From Limnoperna fortunei (lineage: Eukaryota; Mollusca; Bivalvia; Mytilida; Modiolidae), in assembly GCA_944474755.1 (NCBI GenBank), contig OX104125.1, positions 48,759,288 through 48,823,287 on the forward strand: a DNA stretch of 64,000 nucleotides. Direction: 5' to 3'. The notes beneath the pieces are model-generated. The model was not told the DNA's origin. It ran no database searches and saw nothing but the letters and a program-made list of their open reading frames with translations. The position numbers were made by a program, and so were the translations under genes. Shown piece after piece: positions 10,361-22,259 of the stretch; the stretch's first letter is position 1; the number at the start of each line of letters is the position of its first letter.

Positions 10361-12954
10361 CTGAAACATAATAATATTACAATTATACTGAAACATTGAC
10401 TTTCTTATAATAGGAATCAAACTCAAATGTTATTAATATACATACTAGTAGAGATTCTTATTAAAATCTTCAATCGATATCTATTATTAAAATGCTGTGA
10501 TTTAAAAATAAATTTATTACCTATAACACAAAGACTTTATAACTGTATTGTTCATACATTTTGTATTGCTTTATTGAAAATTTCAGGCAGAATTGTTCAG
10601 GCACATTATTTACAACTTATGTGAAGACTGCATGACTATTATAAGTGCTACTAGTACTACAGGTTAACTATCACAGATTCAGTCCTTGACATGGGCGAGT
10701 TTTAATGTCCAACACTGAAGTACCTAATGCCCTTGGTCAGAGAGATATTCAGACCTCAATTTTAAACTAAACAGTTGCCAGGGCAACCTAACATGTGTAC
10801 TGGCAACTAAAAATCAATAACCAGAGGCTCTCAGGAGCCTGTAACCACTCACCTCAGGGATGAAACTTAACAGTCGCCCAGTCGCCAATGCGAGTAGAAT
10901 TTTTGTTGGGCGACCAAATGCCTGTGTCTAGATCGCCCAGTTGGCGAACGTAACAAGTGTAGTACCATGCACCGACCAACGAACGCTTAGACGCAATTTG
11001 CGTTTACATTTCAAGTTTTGTCCCTTTAAAATGTTATTGGCAATAATACGCGCGTGTAGGATATTTGGTGAAGTGGCGTAATTATAATCCAGATCGGGAA
11101 TAGATAGAACAATTTAATTGACATTTGCATCAGGAATCGTCTTGAAATATTTTACGTGACATTTTTTGTCAAAGGGGAATAATCAATACCGCCTAAGCTG
11201 GTTCCCGCCTGACTTATCTTTGTCAAGGCAATACCACCATGGAGTTATACTGGCGGAAACCAGTACAAAGCAAATAAATTACCAAAATCACCGGGAGTAA
11301 ATATGATTTCGATTCCAGAGGTTTTAAATACGATGTTTCCTATTAACTGTCAAGATTAAAGCACAATAATAATAATTAGTATTTTGGAAGTAATTTTTAG
11401 CATATTAATTAAATTATTATAATAACATATCATTTACAATCTTTTAAAGAATTTATAATAGCGCATTTTCAATTGAATATACATATTTTTGCAATGATGT
11501 CATTTTCTACTTCTTGTTCAACACAAATAAAGATTAAATTTATTGTACATTTTAAATATAAAAAACATTCATTGTTTTGTTTAATGCAAAACAAGACAGA
11601 CAACACATAAACTTAAATCCTACTCATTATCTTAACAAGTTTATAGTTTAAATATCAATTATTTATGAAAAAAACATAAAACAAATACAATAGCACTCTA
11701 TAGATTGTACATAGCTATTTCAATCATACATTTGTCATGTTTGTGTGTGCATTGTTGGCATCTGTGGCAGTCTTTTCTGTCTTACAAATCTTATATCTAG
11801 AATGAAAATGGGTGGACATTTTCCTGCATACTTAAAATGGAAATAAGTTAATTTGTTTTATAAGTTCCTAATATTGAAGAATAAAGGTAGCTAAAAGTGC
11901 CAGAAATGTAGGATCTTGAGTCAAATAGCCGGTAGCTTTGGGGGGAGGTTCCTACATTCTGAGAGATAATCTTAACTTCTGGAAACAAAATACAAGCGTC
12001 CAACAGACTCAAATATCTAATTATGTATGTAGTGATCCAAGGTAGGTAGTAACAATATCAAAACAAGACAATAACTTAGGTTTCTTGTTGTACATATTTT
12101 TATGAAACAAACAGTACAAAACCCCCATACATCTCAAAATATAATGTACACATATTTGTACATAACAAATTTTCATCCTTGTCGATTTTTGTACAAGTCA
12201 ATGTAATAAAAAAAATTAAAATATAATATTATTTAATTCATTACCAAATTTACACACAAAAAAAAAAAAACAAAAAACAACAGAAAATTGTTTCCCAAAA
12301 ATAACCGGATGTTGCAGGTTTTACCGGTTTTGATTCGTTACTTACTGCATTCATACTTGATCTCAAAAATGTTTTGCAGCAGTGGTGAAAACTCAAATTA
12401 CAAGCACCTGTATAACATTGATGAAATAAAAACGAAAACAAATATCCACACTTGATTTTTTTATCTTGATTTAAAAAAATTAAACTTTTTAACAAAATTA
12501 ATGTATTTTTGTATCCTGACAGGGCAAGTATGAACATTTTTTCAAGAATCCCGACTTTTAATGTGTACTTGCCCATGGGTGACCAGGACAACAAACTTGG
12601 CTTTCCGTGCTGAGAAATCACTTTCCACGGGTGACGGGAAATGGGAATCCTAGAACACTGCCTACATATATTTCCTTTCTTGCACGATGCATATACATGT
12701 ATCATGGGAACCCATCACAAAACAACTAATATCAACCACCGTCTTGAAAATAATTAAAAAGACCTTAATTCTGAACTTTAAGGAAAAGCACATAAACATC
12801 CCAGCTTAAGCAAACACAATAAAAAGTAAGTATTAATGCTAAACCTTACTTAGCCTGCCTTTTTTAAAAGTACTTTGTACTTTTATATGATGACCGGTAA
12901 AATGTCTGGCATGACTCTGGAAAATTTCCAGGGCCTTGGGCAAAAACTAAACAT
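10361..12954. other. No gene recognised; old repeats
   Basis: 10820-10860 repeats the CCAGAGGCTCTCAGGAGCCTG motif seen at 300. Around 10855-11350 the sequence (TCGCCCAGTCGCC, GGAAACCAGTACAAAG, CACCGGGAGTAAATATGATT) parallels the order of motifs in the hAT-like element at 18754-19657, suggesting a diverged relative whose far end I could not place. A 151-codon open frame on the - strand at 12705-12250 resembles nothing I know and has a low-complexity end. Confidence 0.4.
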
Positions 12955-13925
12955 TTCTTCAAATTTTGATGAGGTACAATAACTCCTATAAGCTGTCATC
13001 AGACAATTTCTGAAAATTAATATGATTTGCAGACCTTCTTGTTTTAGGATAATTTATTAATTTTTAGTTTTACTCTAGGTGTTACAGACTTTAATTTATA
13101 ACATAAAAACTTTTTATTTTGTCCCAATGGTTATTAAAGGACAATAACTCCTGTAAAGAGTCATCTGAACAATTTTAGACTAAGCAATGATTTGTAGGAA
13201 GGCCTTGCTTTGATAATCATTTTTTCAATTAGTTTCACTCTAGCTGTTATGGTATTTAAGTTACAGGTCAAAAACTACAAATTTCACCAAAAAATTTAAG
13301 GGCAACAACTCCTATAAGGAGTAATCTGCCAATTTCAGACAATACATTGATTTGTTGGCCTTGTCCTTCTGATTATTTTTAGAAGTTACAGTTTTAATCT
13401 ATAATTAGGTTTTAATTTCTAAGGCAAAAATTGGTAATATTGTTTTTAATTATCATCAAAGGGCAATAACTCCTATAAGGATTCATCTGATAATTTCAGA
13501 CCATCTCAGTGAATTGTAAAAAATGTATACAATTTACAGTTCACTCTAGCTGTTTTAGACTTAAGGATGGTAAGTAAACGGCAATAACTCATACATGTAT
13601 AAGGAGTCATCTGACAATTTCAGACCAATTATGTGAATTGTAGAAATTGCATTTATCATCATTTTTTAAAATTTACAGTTCACTCTTGATGTAACATTTT
13701 TTAGGTTAATGGAGAAAAATGGAAAATTAAAGTTTGTTTTTGCATACAAAAATGATGTCTTCCCCCGTTCCCCAGATTTGACCCAGAAGATAAAAATTTC
13801 CTTTAATATGCACACCTAAATATGGACATAATTTCATTAAAAATCATTATTAAAGGGCAATAACTCCTATAAGGAGTGATCCAACAATTTTGAACCAAAA
13901 ATGTGTTTATTGTAGGCATTGTCTT
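12955..13925. repeat. Degenerate tandem array with AACTCCTATAAGGAGT hairpin
   Basis: At least six monomers of roughly 100-270 bp. Each carries AAGGGCAATAACTCCTATAA followed by GGAGTCATCTGACAATTTCAGACC, then a CAGTTTCACTCTAGCTGTTA segment. Motif starts lie near 12972, 13139, 13301, 13460, 13578 and 13855; a solo copy is at 53055-53215. The core ACTCCT-ATA-AGGAGT can fold into a short hairpin. Copies are strongly diverged, so the array is old. Confidence 0.75.
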
Positions 13926-14399
13926 TCTGATTATTTAAGCGTTCTCATTAAGACGCGTATACGCATCCTAGACGCGCGTCAAAGTTGTGTGGGACGCGCC
14001 ATTACTAGATTCTGTGCATCCTCGGGACACATCGCAGTACATCATTTACCTAAACCATATACCGAATGACACTTTTACAACCGGATGTAATTCTATTTTT
14101 AGCTGTGATGCACAGCGGGTGAAATATATTTTGATATCTGACAGTGACCGATGACCGATAATAAATGGCTGAATTAACAAAATTCTAAACAATCTTAACA
14201 TGATTTAAATAATTTTTTTAAGAAATTTATGATGTGTTTAAAAAAACAAGTTTTTATAAACCATAATAATATTATCTTTCTAGTACATCGCGACCCAAGT
14301 AAACAAACATGTTTTCGGTGTTCATGGTTTTTAAACGGTAATTAAGTGAAACACATGGCTTGCAACTTGATTTTAAAAGTTTTCTATTTGAATATTAAA

Positions 14400-14926
14400 G
14401 TAATTGACCCATTTCCAGTTTTACATGATTTATCTCCCTTTTTACTTCCATTTAAAAAACTATGGCTATCATCACTAAAAGACTATGATATTGAAATAAA
14501 GATTTTGCATTGTTTTTTTGTATTGTTTGGCTATGCCAATTAAATTATCTAATTAACCTCATTAGTAGATGTTACTATAGCCATAGGCAACAGTTGAGCT
14601 TGAATATTGGAACATGTATGTCACTGGTAAGCTTGTTTAATTAAGCTATAAAACAGCTGGGGTTCTACCTTTGATTAGCATCAGGTAAATCGGGTAATAA
14701 ACATTATGGTTAATTAATTAACAATCATGTTTACACAGCATGGGGTTTTAATAACATCTTCAATTAGATTTTGAAACCTGTAATTAACGTAAGGCGTTAA
14801 AATTTATCAATATCAAAGGTAATTGTCCATTTCATAAGTTTTCAACAGAACAAACTGCTGCATCAGTTTTTAGTACCGGAAGTGGACACTAGGTGGCGTT
14901 GTTTAAATTGGAAAGTTGTCAATTAC
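14400..14926. mobile_element. 527-bp MITE, copy 1
   Basis: Ends GTAATTGAC...GTCAATTAC. A second copy with the same ends lies at 58190-58715. It is absent from the matching position in the right arm of the palindrome (near 17765), so it inserted after the two hAT-like copies arose. No reading frame is shared between copies. Confidence 0.75.
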
Positions 14927-15235
14927 TTCCATTAACTATCAGTGACTAGATAGAGCTTGGAATCTTTGCTGGTTTACATAACCAATAATGTAATACAAAG
15001 TCAAAGGTTACAAAGAAAATATTTGCAGCAGAAAGATGTTTTCTATGTTTTTAAAATGTGATTAAGTCAAGAGAAACACTTGGCTTGTGACCTGATTGCA
15101 ATGATTAAAAAATATTATTTGTAATGATTAAATGTCAAGTGAACTTTTGTTATTTCAGATGAGGTTAAGCAGAAATATTGTCAAGTTTTGGATTGGGAAA
15201 TTTAAACAAAATTTGTAAAATTTATTGAATAACTT

Positions 15236-15891
15236 AAAGGCATATTGTCTACGAAAAGCGTAATTTTTGTGTCAAGTATTTTGTACCAGAATTATATAAC
15301 ATTATATGAAAAATGATGATAGAAAATTTGTTTTCCGTAAACAAATTAGTTTATCAGTGAATTTTGAAGTAAAACATTGACTGACCTCCAGTGAATCTCA
15401 TTAATTATGCACTGACCTCGATTCGTAAGGATGAAGTTTAAGTTATTTTTAGAACATAAACATAAACAATCATGTACATCGTAATTGCATTCCTTTTGCG
15501 CAATCGTGGGATTCTTATCAAAAAACACAAATGTTGATTGTTTGAAGTGAAATATTGCTTGTCTCATTACAAAAAATATATAAAACATGCAAAATGATAA
15601 CATATTATAGAGGAAATTTTAGCCATTTCCGCGTGTGAAAAGCATTCTTTAGATGCGCAAGCTCAGTGTGAGTTCAAACTGCAGGTCATATGAATAAGAG
15701 CGGGTTTACATCGAATTATTGTACTCCTTGACAAAAATTCATAAGACATATTTTATTGCTTATAATTGCTATAAAACACGATAAAACTGACTTTTTTCAC
15801 ATAAATCTGAATAAAAATAATCATTTATTTATTCAAACATGTTTCACAAGTTGTTTAAAAATTATGTGAAAATCGTAGACAATATGCCTTT
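15236..15891. mobile_element. 656-bp TIR element inserted in palindrome arm
   Basis: Starts AAAGGCATATTGTCTACGA and ends TCGTAGACAATATGCCTTT, inverted repeats of at least 18 bp. The right arm of the palindrome lacks it (near 17430), which confirms it is a discrete insertion. Flanks read AATAACTT on the left and AATAACTG on the right, but the empty arm also has a similar motif on one side, so the duplication length stays open. No protein recognised. Confidence 0.7.
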
Positions 15892-16634
15892 AATAACTGC
15901 TTTTAATATACAATGATAGTGCTTTGAAATTTATGTATTATACAATTAGTCAAATTATTTAAACTGAGGTGTTGGCTATTATCCCACTGTACACATGCTG
16001 AACCCATACATTTTCTCCCAGATGAAGCCATGCAGACTTCAAATAACCAACAGAAATAAATGGTGTTACTTCACAATTCCCTTTCATAAAATTATACTAC
16101 AATCTTGGGATATATAAAAATGGTCACAATAAAATTATGTGTATCTTTCCATGCTCATTCAGACTATATTTTTATCTCAGTAGAAGATTACAACACTACA
16201 TTTTTAAGTTTGAAAAGTTTAAATAAATTTCACAGCAAACTTCATTATTAAATTGAAAATGCCTCAACCTTGACCAACTTCTTACTTCAAAGTACACCCA
16301 GACAGTGAACGGAAATATATCATACATTATTAGGTCGACACAAAGCAAAACTACCAAAACAAATATTTTTAATATCTTTTCATTCTGGAATCATGTAGAT
16401 GAAGCTGTCATGTAGTAATGCATGGGTTTCAACAAGGATTTTAGAATCAAATAAACATGAAGATGTTCATAATGTTACAAAACAAAACTTCATGTATTAC
16501 TCATGGTAACGTCATGCAGTACCGGTAGTTTGGTTCGAGTTAACTTTATGGACTCACCAAGACAGATTGGGACTCATCATTCCAAAAAGTGATGAGTCCC
16601 AGGATTCACCATAAGAAAATCCTAGTGAGAACCC

Positions 16635-16977
16635 TAGCTCTGAGCAATTTACAAATTAGAAAACAAAGTTATTGAATAAGTGCACAGAAACAGAAAATTT
16701 AATAAGCTAATTAAATTAACTAGAAATAACCTACATGTATTATACTTTTACTGCAAAGTGTAAAGGGGTGTTGCACTGAAGAGAATGTTTATATTAGTAT
16801 TTCACAAAATTGACAGAATTCATTTGTTTGGAATTTTACATTCCTCTTTCTCTAAAAAGTTGAAATTTTGGTTCAAAAAAGGGTAATTTGAAACTTGCAA
16901 AAATATATATGTCATAACAAGCCTAGAATGCAGGATTTTGTTTCATTTACCCCAAAGCTTCTGGACCCAGACTTCTG
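16635..16977. other. Spacer between the inverted hAT-like copies
   Basis: About 340 bp of AT-rich sequence with no reading frame or repeat that I recognise. It forms the loop of the 4.3-kb palindrome. Confidence 0.6.
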
Positions 16978-18238
16978 ACTCAGGGTTCTCACTAGGATTT
17001 TTTTATGGTGAGTCCTGGGACTCATCACTTTTTGGAATGATGAGTCCCAATCTGTCTTGGTGAGTCCATAAAGTTGACTCGAATCAAACTACCGGTACTG
17101 CTTGACGTTACCATGAGTAATACATTAAGTTTTGTTTTGTAACATTATGAACATCTTCATGTTTTATTTGATACTAAAATCCCTGTTGAAACCCATGCAT
17201 TACTACATGACAGCTTAATCTACATGTTTCCCAAGATTTTAGTATCATTTTATCATGTTTATGGAAGGGAATTATGAATTAACACCATTTATTTCTGTTG
17301 GTTATTTGAAGTCTGCATGGCTTCATCTGGGAGAAAATATGGGTTCAGTGTGATAAGAGGCAACACCTCAGTTTAAAAAATTTGACTAATTGTATAATAC
17401 ATAAATTTCAAAGCACTAAGTAGTTATCAAGTTTTTCAATAAATTTTATAAATTTTGTTTAAATTTACCAATCCAAAACTTGACAATATTTCTGCTTAAC
17501 CTCATCTGAAATAACAAAAGTTCATTCGACATTTAATCATTACAATAATATTTTTTAATCATTGCAATCAGGTTACAAGCCAAGTGTTTCACTTAGTCAC
17601 ATTTTAAAAACATCGAAAACGATCTTTCTGCTGCAAATAGTCACATTTTAAAAACATCGACAACGATCTTTCTGCTGCAAATATTTTGTATTAAATTATA
17701 GGTTAGGTAAACCCGCAATGATTCCAAGCTCTAGCTAGTCACTAATAGTTAATGGAAATAATTAATTTATTATTCAAATAGAAAACTTTTTAAATCAAGT
17801 TGCAAGCCAGGTGTGTCACTTAATTACGAACATCGAAAACGTGTTTGTTTACTTTCGACGCGATGTACAAGAAAGATATTATCATTATGGTTAATAAAAA
17901 CTTGTTTGTTTTTTTTAAATACATAATAAATTTCTTAAAAAATTATTTAAATCATGTTAAGATTGTTTAGATTTTGTTAATTCAGCCACTTATTATCGGT
18001 CATCGGTCACTGTCAGAGATCAAATATATTTCACCTGCTGTGCATCACAGCTAAAAATAGAATTACATCCGGTTGTAAAAGTGTCATTGGTATGCTTTAG
18101 GTAAATGACGTGCTGTTGATTTTAGGGACGCAAATGATTTGACTGCGATGCGTCCCGAGGATGCACGGAATCTAGAAATGGCGCGTCCTACACAACTTTG
18201 ACGCGTCCAGGACGCGTATACGCGTCTTAACGAGAACC
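16978..18238 (-). mobile_element. hAT-like non-autonomous element, right inverted copy
   Basis: Starts CAGGGTTCTCACTAGGATTT and ends CTTAACGAGAACCCT. It is the compact version (1,261 bp) of the left copy and shows the insertions there as empty sites. Its outer end contains GGACGCGTATACGCGTC, a small palindrome. A 46-bp tandem duplication (TAGTCACATTTTAAAAACAT unit) lies at about 17590-17682. Confidence 0.6.
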
Positions 18239-18562
18239 CTTTTACTGTATAAGCACCGTGCATAAGTTTGGTGCGTTGGGCAGGAGCTGTTTCGAGTGTA
18301 GTGCTAGTAAAAAAAAGGAAGGGCAACCAAATATTGGAATTGACTCAGGCAAGTTACTAGTATAATGTAGCTGACTGTACTTGTTTCTACCCCTGGCTTA
18401 CTGACACGATTTGAGTGGAATTAATTGGTTAAGAGGTTAATAAGCACTTTATTAAAAAACTGTCTGAATATTCCCAGGTATCCAAATGTACCCCGTTTTC
18501 CCCTACTTTATAATATTGAATCAACTTATGAACTTATAACATACAAACATTTATTTTATTGA
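18239..18562. other. Nothing recognised
   Basis: AT-rich flank of the palindrome with no open frame, repeat or splice-like structure that I could support. Confidence 0.5.
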
Positions 18563-18680
18563 ACTGGAGTCGATTTCACAAAAAGTTGTAAGTGTAAAAT
18601 CTATCGTAAGTGCTGATGTCACAATAGATTTACCTTTGATCTTCCAACACTTACGACTTTTTGTGAAATTGACTCCAGTT
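18563..18680. mobile_element. ~118-bp palindromic MITE, copy 1
   Basis: Starts ACTGGAGTCGATTTCACAAA and ends TTTGTGAAATTGACTCCAGT, nearly a full palindrome with inner GTAAGTGTAAAATCTATCGT. A related copy lies at 61490-61612. Confidence 0.7.
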
Positions 18681-18753
18681 TTGTGGCAGAATCTCTTTCA
18701 TTGTAATGTTGAATATTTTTATGGAACTGTGACATTCAAATGTAAACTTAAAC

Positions 18754-19657
18754 CAGGGCTCGCGTTGGAGGGCGACTCGGGCGAAGAAGTCGCCTTATCG
18801 TTGTCCCACATCGCCGTCGATCATCTTCAAAAGCGAAGTGAAGTCGCCCTTTCATTTTGTAGAATCGCCTAATGTCGCCTTTCAAATTTTATTCCCATTT
18901 GGTAAGAAATGTTCATATTTTTGAAACCGCGTCATGTTTATTTTGTTTACGCGCCAAAATTGAACTGGTACCCTTTTAACTTTTATTTGGTATATAAAGC
19001 GTAGGTTTAAAATATGACCGGAAACCAGTTCAGTGCACAATACCTTGTGAAAATTTCCGGAGTGGATATGAATATGGTGCCGGAGATTGCAGATAGTGGT
19101 GAAACGAGTTTTGCAATGATAGAAACGTAGTAAAAAAAGTATTTTGGCAGTTACTTAAAACAAATTTAAGTTAAATATGCTTAAATCCTTTTAATAGTGA
19201 ATTTTACAATTTTACATGATATATTATTATGTGTAACAATGATGTAATTTTCTTCTTCTAGTTCTAAAAGTACTTCATTATAAATCAATCAAATTGTGTA
19301 TTAATGACAAAGAAACATTTATTTTAATGAACATTTTTGTGACAGTTTATTCTTTTTTTATTGTTATGTTTAATGCATGTGTTTTTAAAAATGTGTGAAA
19401 TAAGTATACTGAATAGTTAATCAAACTTTGATACTTATCCTCAATAAATTAAACTGCTAAAAAAACATATAACAATGAAAATGCAAATGCCAACACTTGT
19501 TTAAAAAAACCAAAGTAAACAGGACGCATTCGCGACATATAATGCCACTTCTCCCTGTTGTCCACCCACTTCTCCCTGTTCTATCCTCACTTCTCCCTGT
19601 CAGCCACCCAAAAGAGAAGTGACTTCTCCCTATAATTTTGACCCAGCGTGAGCCCTG
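18754..19657. mobile_element. ~0.9-kb hAT-like non-autonomous element
   Basis: Ends CAGGGCTCGCGTTGG and CCCAGCGTGAGCCCTG are inverted repeats with the CAGGG start common in animal hAT elements. The direct repeat TTAAAC flanks it on both sides (18748-18753 and 19658-19663). The left subterminal part is rich in GTCGCC and the right in CACTTCTCCCTG, each repeated several times, which is usual for transposase-binding subterminal repeats. There is no long reading frame. Confidence 0.65.
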
Positions 19658-19663
19658 TTAAAC

Positions 19664-20318
19664 ATGGCATTTTAAGCAATAAAAATAAGTAGGAAACTTG
19701 TGGTGATGTCATATTTACTGGAGTAAATGAAAAATATAATTTGCTCCAGCCTCCAGTCCAGGGGAGTGTCATTTTGCTGATTGATTTAATAGTTATTTCA
19801 CGAGGTATGTCAAACTGGTTACCAAGTGAATGTATACTATAAAATCATTTATTGACATTTTATTCAATAAAAAAATATCATGACCACAAATCACACAAAT
19901 TTGAAATGGCCAAGGCAAAGTGAAAGGGCCTGTATTAGCGAGCATCGCAGATGCGAGCTATACGGTTAAATGCATGTATGTAAAAAAATTCACATGATCC
20001 ATATGAACAAATCCATTTCAAATGGTAGCTGAGCTATCAGAAGAAAATATTGTACTGTAGACAAACAAAAAAAATAAATAATATAAAAGTAGCCAAACAT
20101 AATTTTGACATCGATAAAATTAAATTGTTTATTTTTTGAATTACTACAAAAATGCCAGACAAATTTTTTTTCAATCCAAAACGCTGTATTTGAAATTGAG
20201 TTTTGTGATGTCACCAACACGTTACAGTAAGACGTCACGTCATCAATGGAATGTAGAGGCACTGTTAGGGGGCTCTGAAGTTAACGACATGAACAATGTG
20301 CGATGCGCGTATTAAGGC
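19664..20318. other. Nothing recognised
   Basis: No supported gene or repeat. A short open frame on the - strand (19772-19587) overlaps the hAT-like end and is chance. Confidence 0.4.
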
Positions 20319-20385
20319 CACAGGGGCTTGTAAAAATCTATTTCTTGCGCTTTCGAATGATACTGGGTCGGTTTTGTTATAGTGT
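20319..20385 (+). mobile_element. Half copy of a hAT-like palindromic MITE
   Basis: CACAGGGGCTTGTAAAAATC, then CTTTCGAATGATACTGGGTC and GTTATAGTGTGGGA match the left half of the complete element at 54515-54693. The right half is not found nearby, so this is a truncated copy or one end of a larger relative. Confidence 0.55.
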
Positions 20386-21114
20386 GGGAGAAGGGAAGAA
20401 TGAAAATTCAGCCGCATTTCACAACGCCGTTTAGCTGTGGAAAATAATTGTTGATTTCAAAAGTGTAATAAAAGATTTACAAAAGGACCATAAACTCGAA
20501 CAAACGCGGTAGCAGTTTTTAATTTTGACAGGCAAAATCCCGTCGGAATGACACGGTAAAATTTAGTATAGGCTGCGCCTACATTCATATTAGTTTCGTT
20601 TTTTAAATTTTGAGCAAACTCGTCGGGTCGTGATTACTATTTAAAAGTATTTCACTTACTCTGACATTATCCAATGTTTTTCAATGTTATCAAATCAAAA
20701 GTTTCAACTTACAGGACAAAACTTCGTGCGGTTTTTCCTTTTTCATAAACTGGTGTCCATTTTGTTAGATTTGGTCATGTGATCAAGATTTCAGGGGAAG
20801 CAAGTCCTTAGCATTTGTTATTGCATAGCTCGACTATAAGGGTATTAAACAAGTTTAGCTTTTCTAAAAAGCTAACCGTCTCTTAGCTGCATTACAAATT
20901 TTATGGATTTATTAAAGTATCTGGTTTTTTTTTATTTATATGTAAGATAGTAACCTTGTAAGGACATTGTTTACGCTAACCTATTATCCAATGGTGCTTG
21001 AGAGATTTAAATGCCTGTCGTCACTTCACACGTGCTTTTAAAAAAATAATTAAACAAAAGTTGACTCGCTAAACAACAATGTTCAAAATTAGAGGTAAAA
21101 TTTTTGTAATTTGC
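20386..21114. other. Nothing recognised
   Basis: AT-rich non-coding sequence. No frame over 60 codons and no repeat structure that I can name. Confidence 0.4.
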
Positions 21115-21525
21115 ATCAATATCAGAACGAAAATAAAGATACAGAACATATAATTTTTTTTCCTAACCCAAACAGCTTTAAAAAGTAGGGAGATTTTGGT
21201 ACAATGTTTACCTTTTAATTGTTGCATTGAATGAAATAGAAGTCAATATGTGGAACGTAACATTTACTACACTATACTGATTAACGAAAATAAAGATATA
21301 GAACATACAATTTTTCATCCTCACAAGTCAGGGTTTCTATGTCCAGATGTGGACACATGTGGACACAGAAACCCTGACTTGTGAGGATGACAATTTTTTT
21401 CCAAAACAGCTTTATAAAGTAGGGAGATTTTGGTACAATGTTTACCTTTAGTTATAATTGTTCACTGACCAATGCATTGAATGAAATAGAAGTCAATATG
21501 TGGAACGTTACATTACTACACTAAA
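21115..21525. repeat. Tandem duplication (~165-bp unit), second copy hit by a MITE
   Basis: The first unit, about 21125-21283, contains GAACATATAATTTTTTTTCC and GTAGGGAGATTTTGGTACAA. The second, about 21284-21525, contains the same landmarks but is interrupted at 21316-21389 by a 74-bp palindrome. The first unit therefore serves as the empty site. Confidence 0.85.
21316..21389. mobile_element. 74-bp ultra-short MITE with 9-bp target duplication
   Basis: CATCCTCACAAGTCAGGGTT and its inverse form nearly the whole element. Perfect 9-bp repeats ACAATTTTT flank it (21307-21315 and 21390-21398). The neighbouring unit of the duplication lacks it. A second copy with its own 9-bp duplication is at 61839-61899. 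Confidence 0.85.
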
Positions 21526-21874
21526 ATACTGATTACAACCCCAATTCAACCTAAGAATATATCGAAATTTCAGTAAATATACTAGTGCGATCCTGACGTA
21601 AACCAATGAAATGAGAAAAATATTTATAGATTTAGTTAACCACCCAATCAAGTAACAGAGAGTCATTTACTCCGAAGACTGATCGTCATTTGACTATGTA
21701 TACCGTCTACCGTCTCCCATGGCATGGGAGACGATAATAACTTAAGAACCGCAGTATAATTGGTTCCTATTAAACATGTTAACATATAAAGAAATATTTA
21801 AAATTAAAGTCAGAGACATTTAGCGTTTTCTTTCAATTTAATTTATACATATTGTAACGGTAGAGCATGAAATA
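21526..21874. other. Nothing recognised
   Basis: Includes a short inverted repeat, CCGTCTCCCATGGCATGGGAGACG (21712-21735 region), and otherwise AT-rich sequence. Confidence 0.4.
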
Positions 21875-21960
21875 ACGAGATGTCACCACCGGGTATCGAA
21901 CCCGGGATCTCAGTATTGCCAACCAGCCCTCTAACCAAGTGAGCTAAAGAAGTACTCCGT
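21875..21960 (-). repeat. tRNA-like SINE head
   Basis: The - strand reads TAGCTCACTTGGTTAGAG (box A-like), then CCCGGGTTCGATACCCGG (box B and T-arm-like). The anticodon arm and acceptor ends do not pair, so this is a tRNA-derived element and not a functional tRNA. Confidence 0.55.
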
Positions 21961-22059
21961 TAGCTCAGTCGATTTTGACTGGCTATATACCTACTACCTG
22001 CTACAACGCAGATAGGCCTCCTGCTACAATATTAACTGTAACAATTGACATACCAGTAC

Positions 22060-22073
22060 GGGGGGGGGGGGGG
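22060..22073. repeat. Poly-G run
   Basis: A run of about 13 G following CAGTAC. Comparable runs end the TIR element at 24020/29878. Confidence 0.8.
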
Positions 22074-22259
22074 TCATAAATCAAGCACTTTAGAAATCTC
22101 CTAAATGAGCAGAATTGCACCATTGCAACAATTTAGCATATAAATTATTGATACAGAAATGTAAAAATTGGCACACTCCTTGTTCATGAGTTTTTTTACC
22201 ATGATATAAAAGTTTTGTAGAATATTGTCAATAAATCACGCAAAAATGTCAGTATCTGT

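Larger units (their letters stand above)
13936..16634 (+). mobile_element. hAT-like non-autonomous element, left inverted copy
   Basis: Starts GTTCTCATTAAGACGCGTAT and ends ATCCTAGTGAGAACCCT, terminal repeats of the AGGGTTCTC kind found in hAT elements. It matches the reverse complement of 16978-18238 along its whole length and differs mainly by three insertions: a MITE at 14400-14926, another at 15236-15891 and about 270 bp near 16115-16388. No transposase frame. A clean 8-bp target duplication could not be found, so the superfamily rests on the termini only. Confidence 0.55.

Noticed and set aside
12250..12705. 151-codon - strand open frame
   Set aside because: Low-complexity Phe-rich end, no known motif, no splice structure; treated as chance.
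13936..18238. One large transposon with kilobase inverted repeats
   Set aside because: Each arm has its own AGGGTTCTC ends, and no duplication could be matched at the outer edges; two inverted copies explain it with fewer assumptions.
21875..21960. Functional tRNA gene
   Set aside because: Box A and box B are present, but the acceptor ends do not pair and the anticodon arm does not fold; a SINE head fits better.
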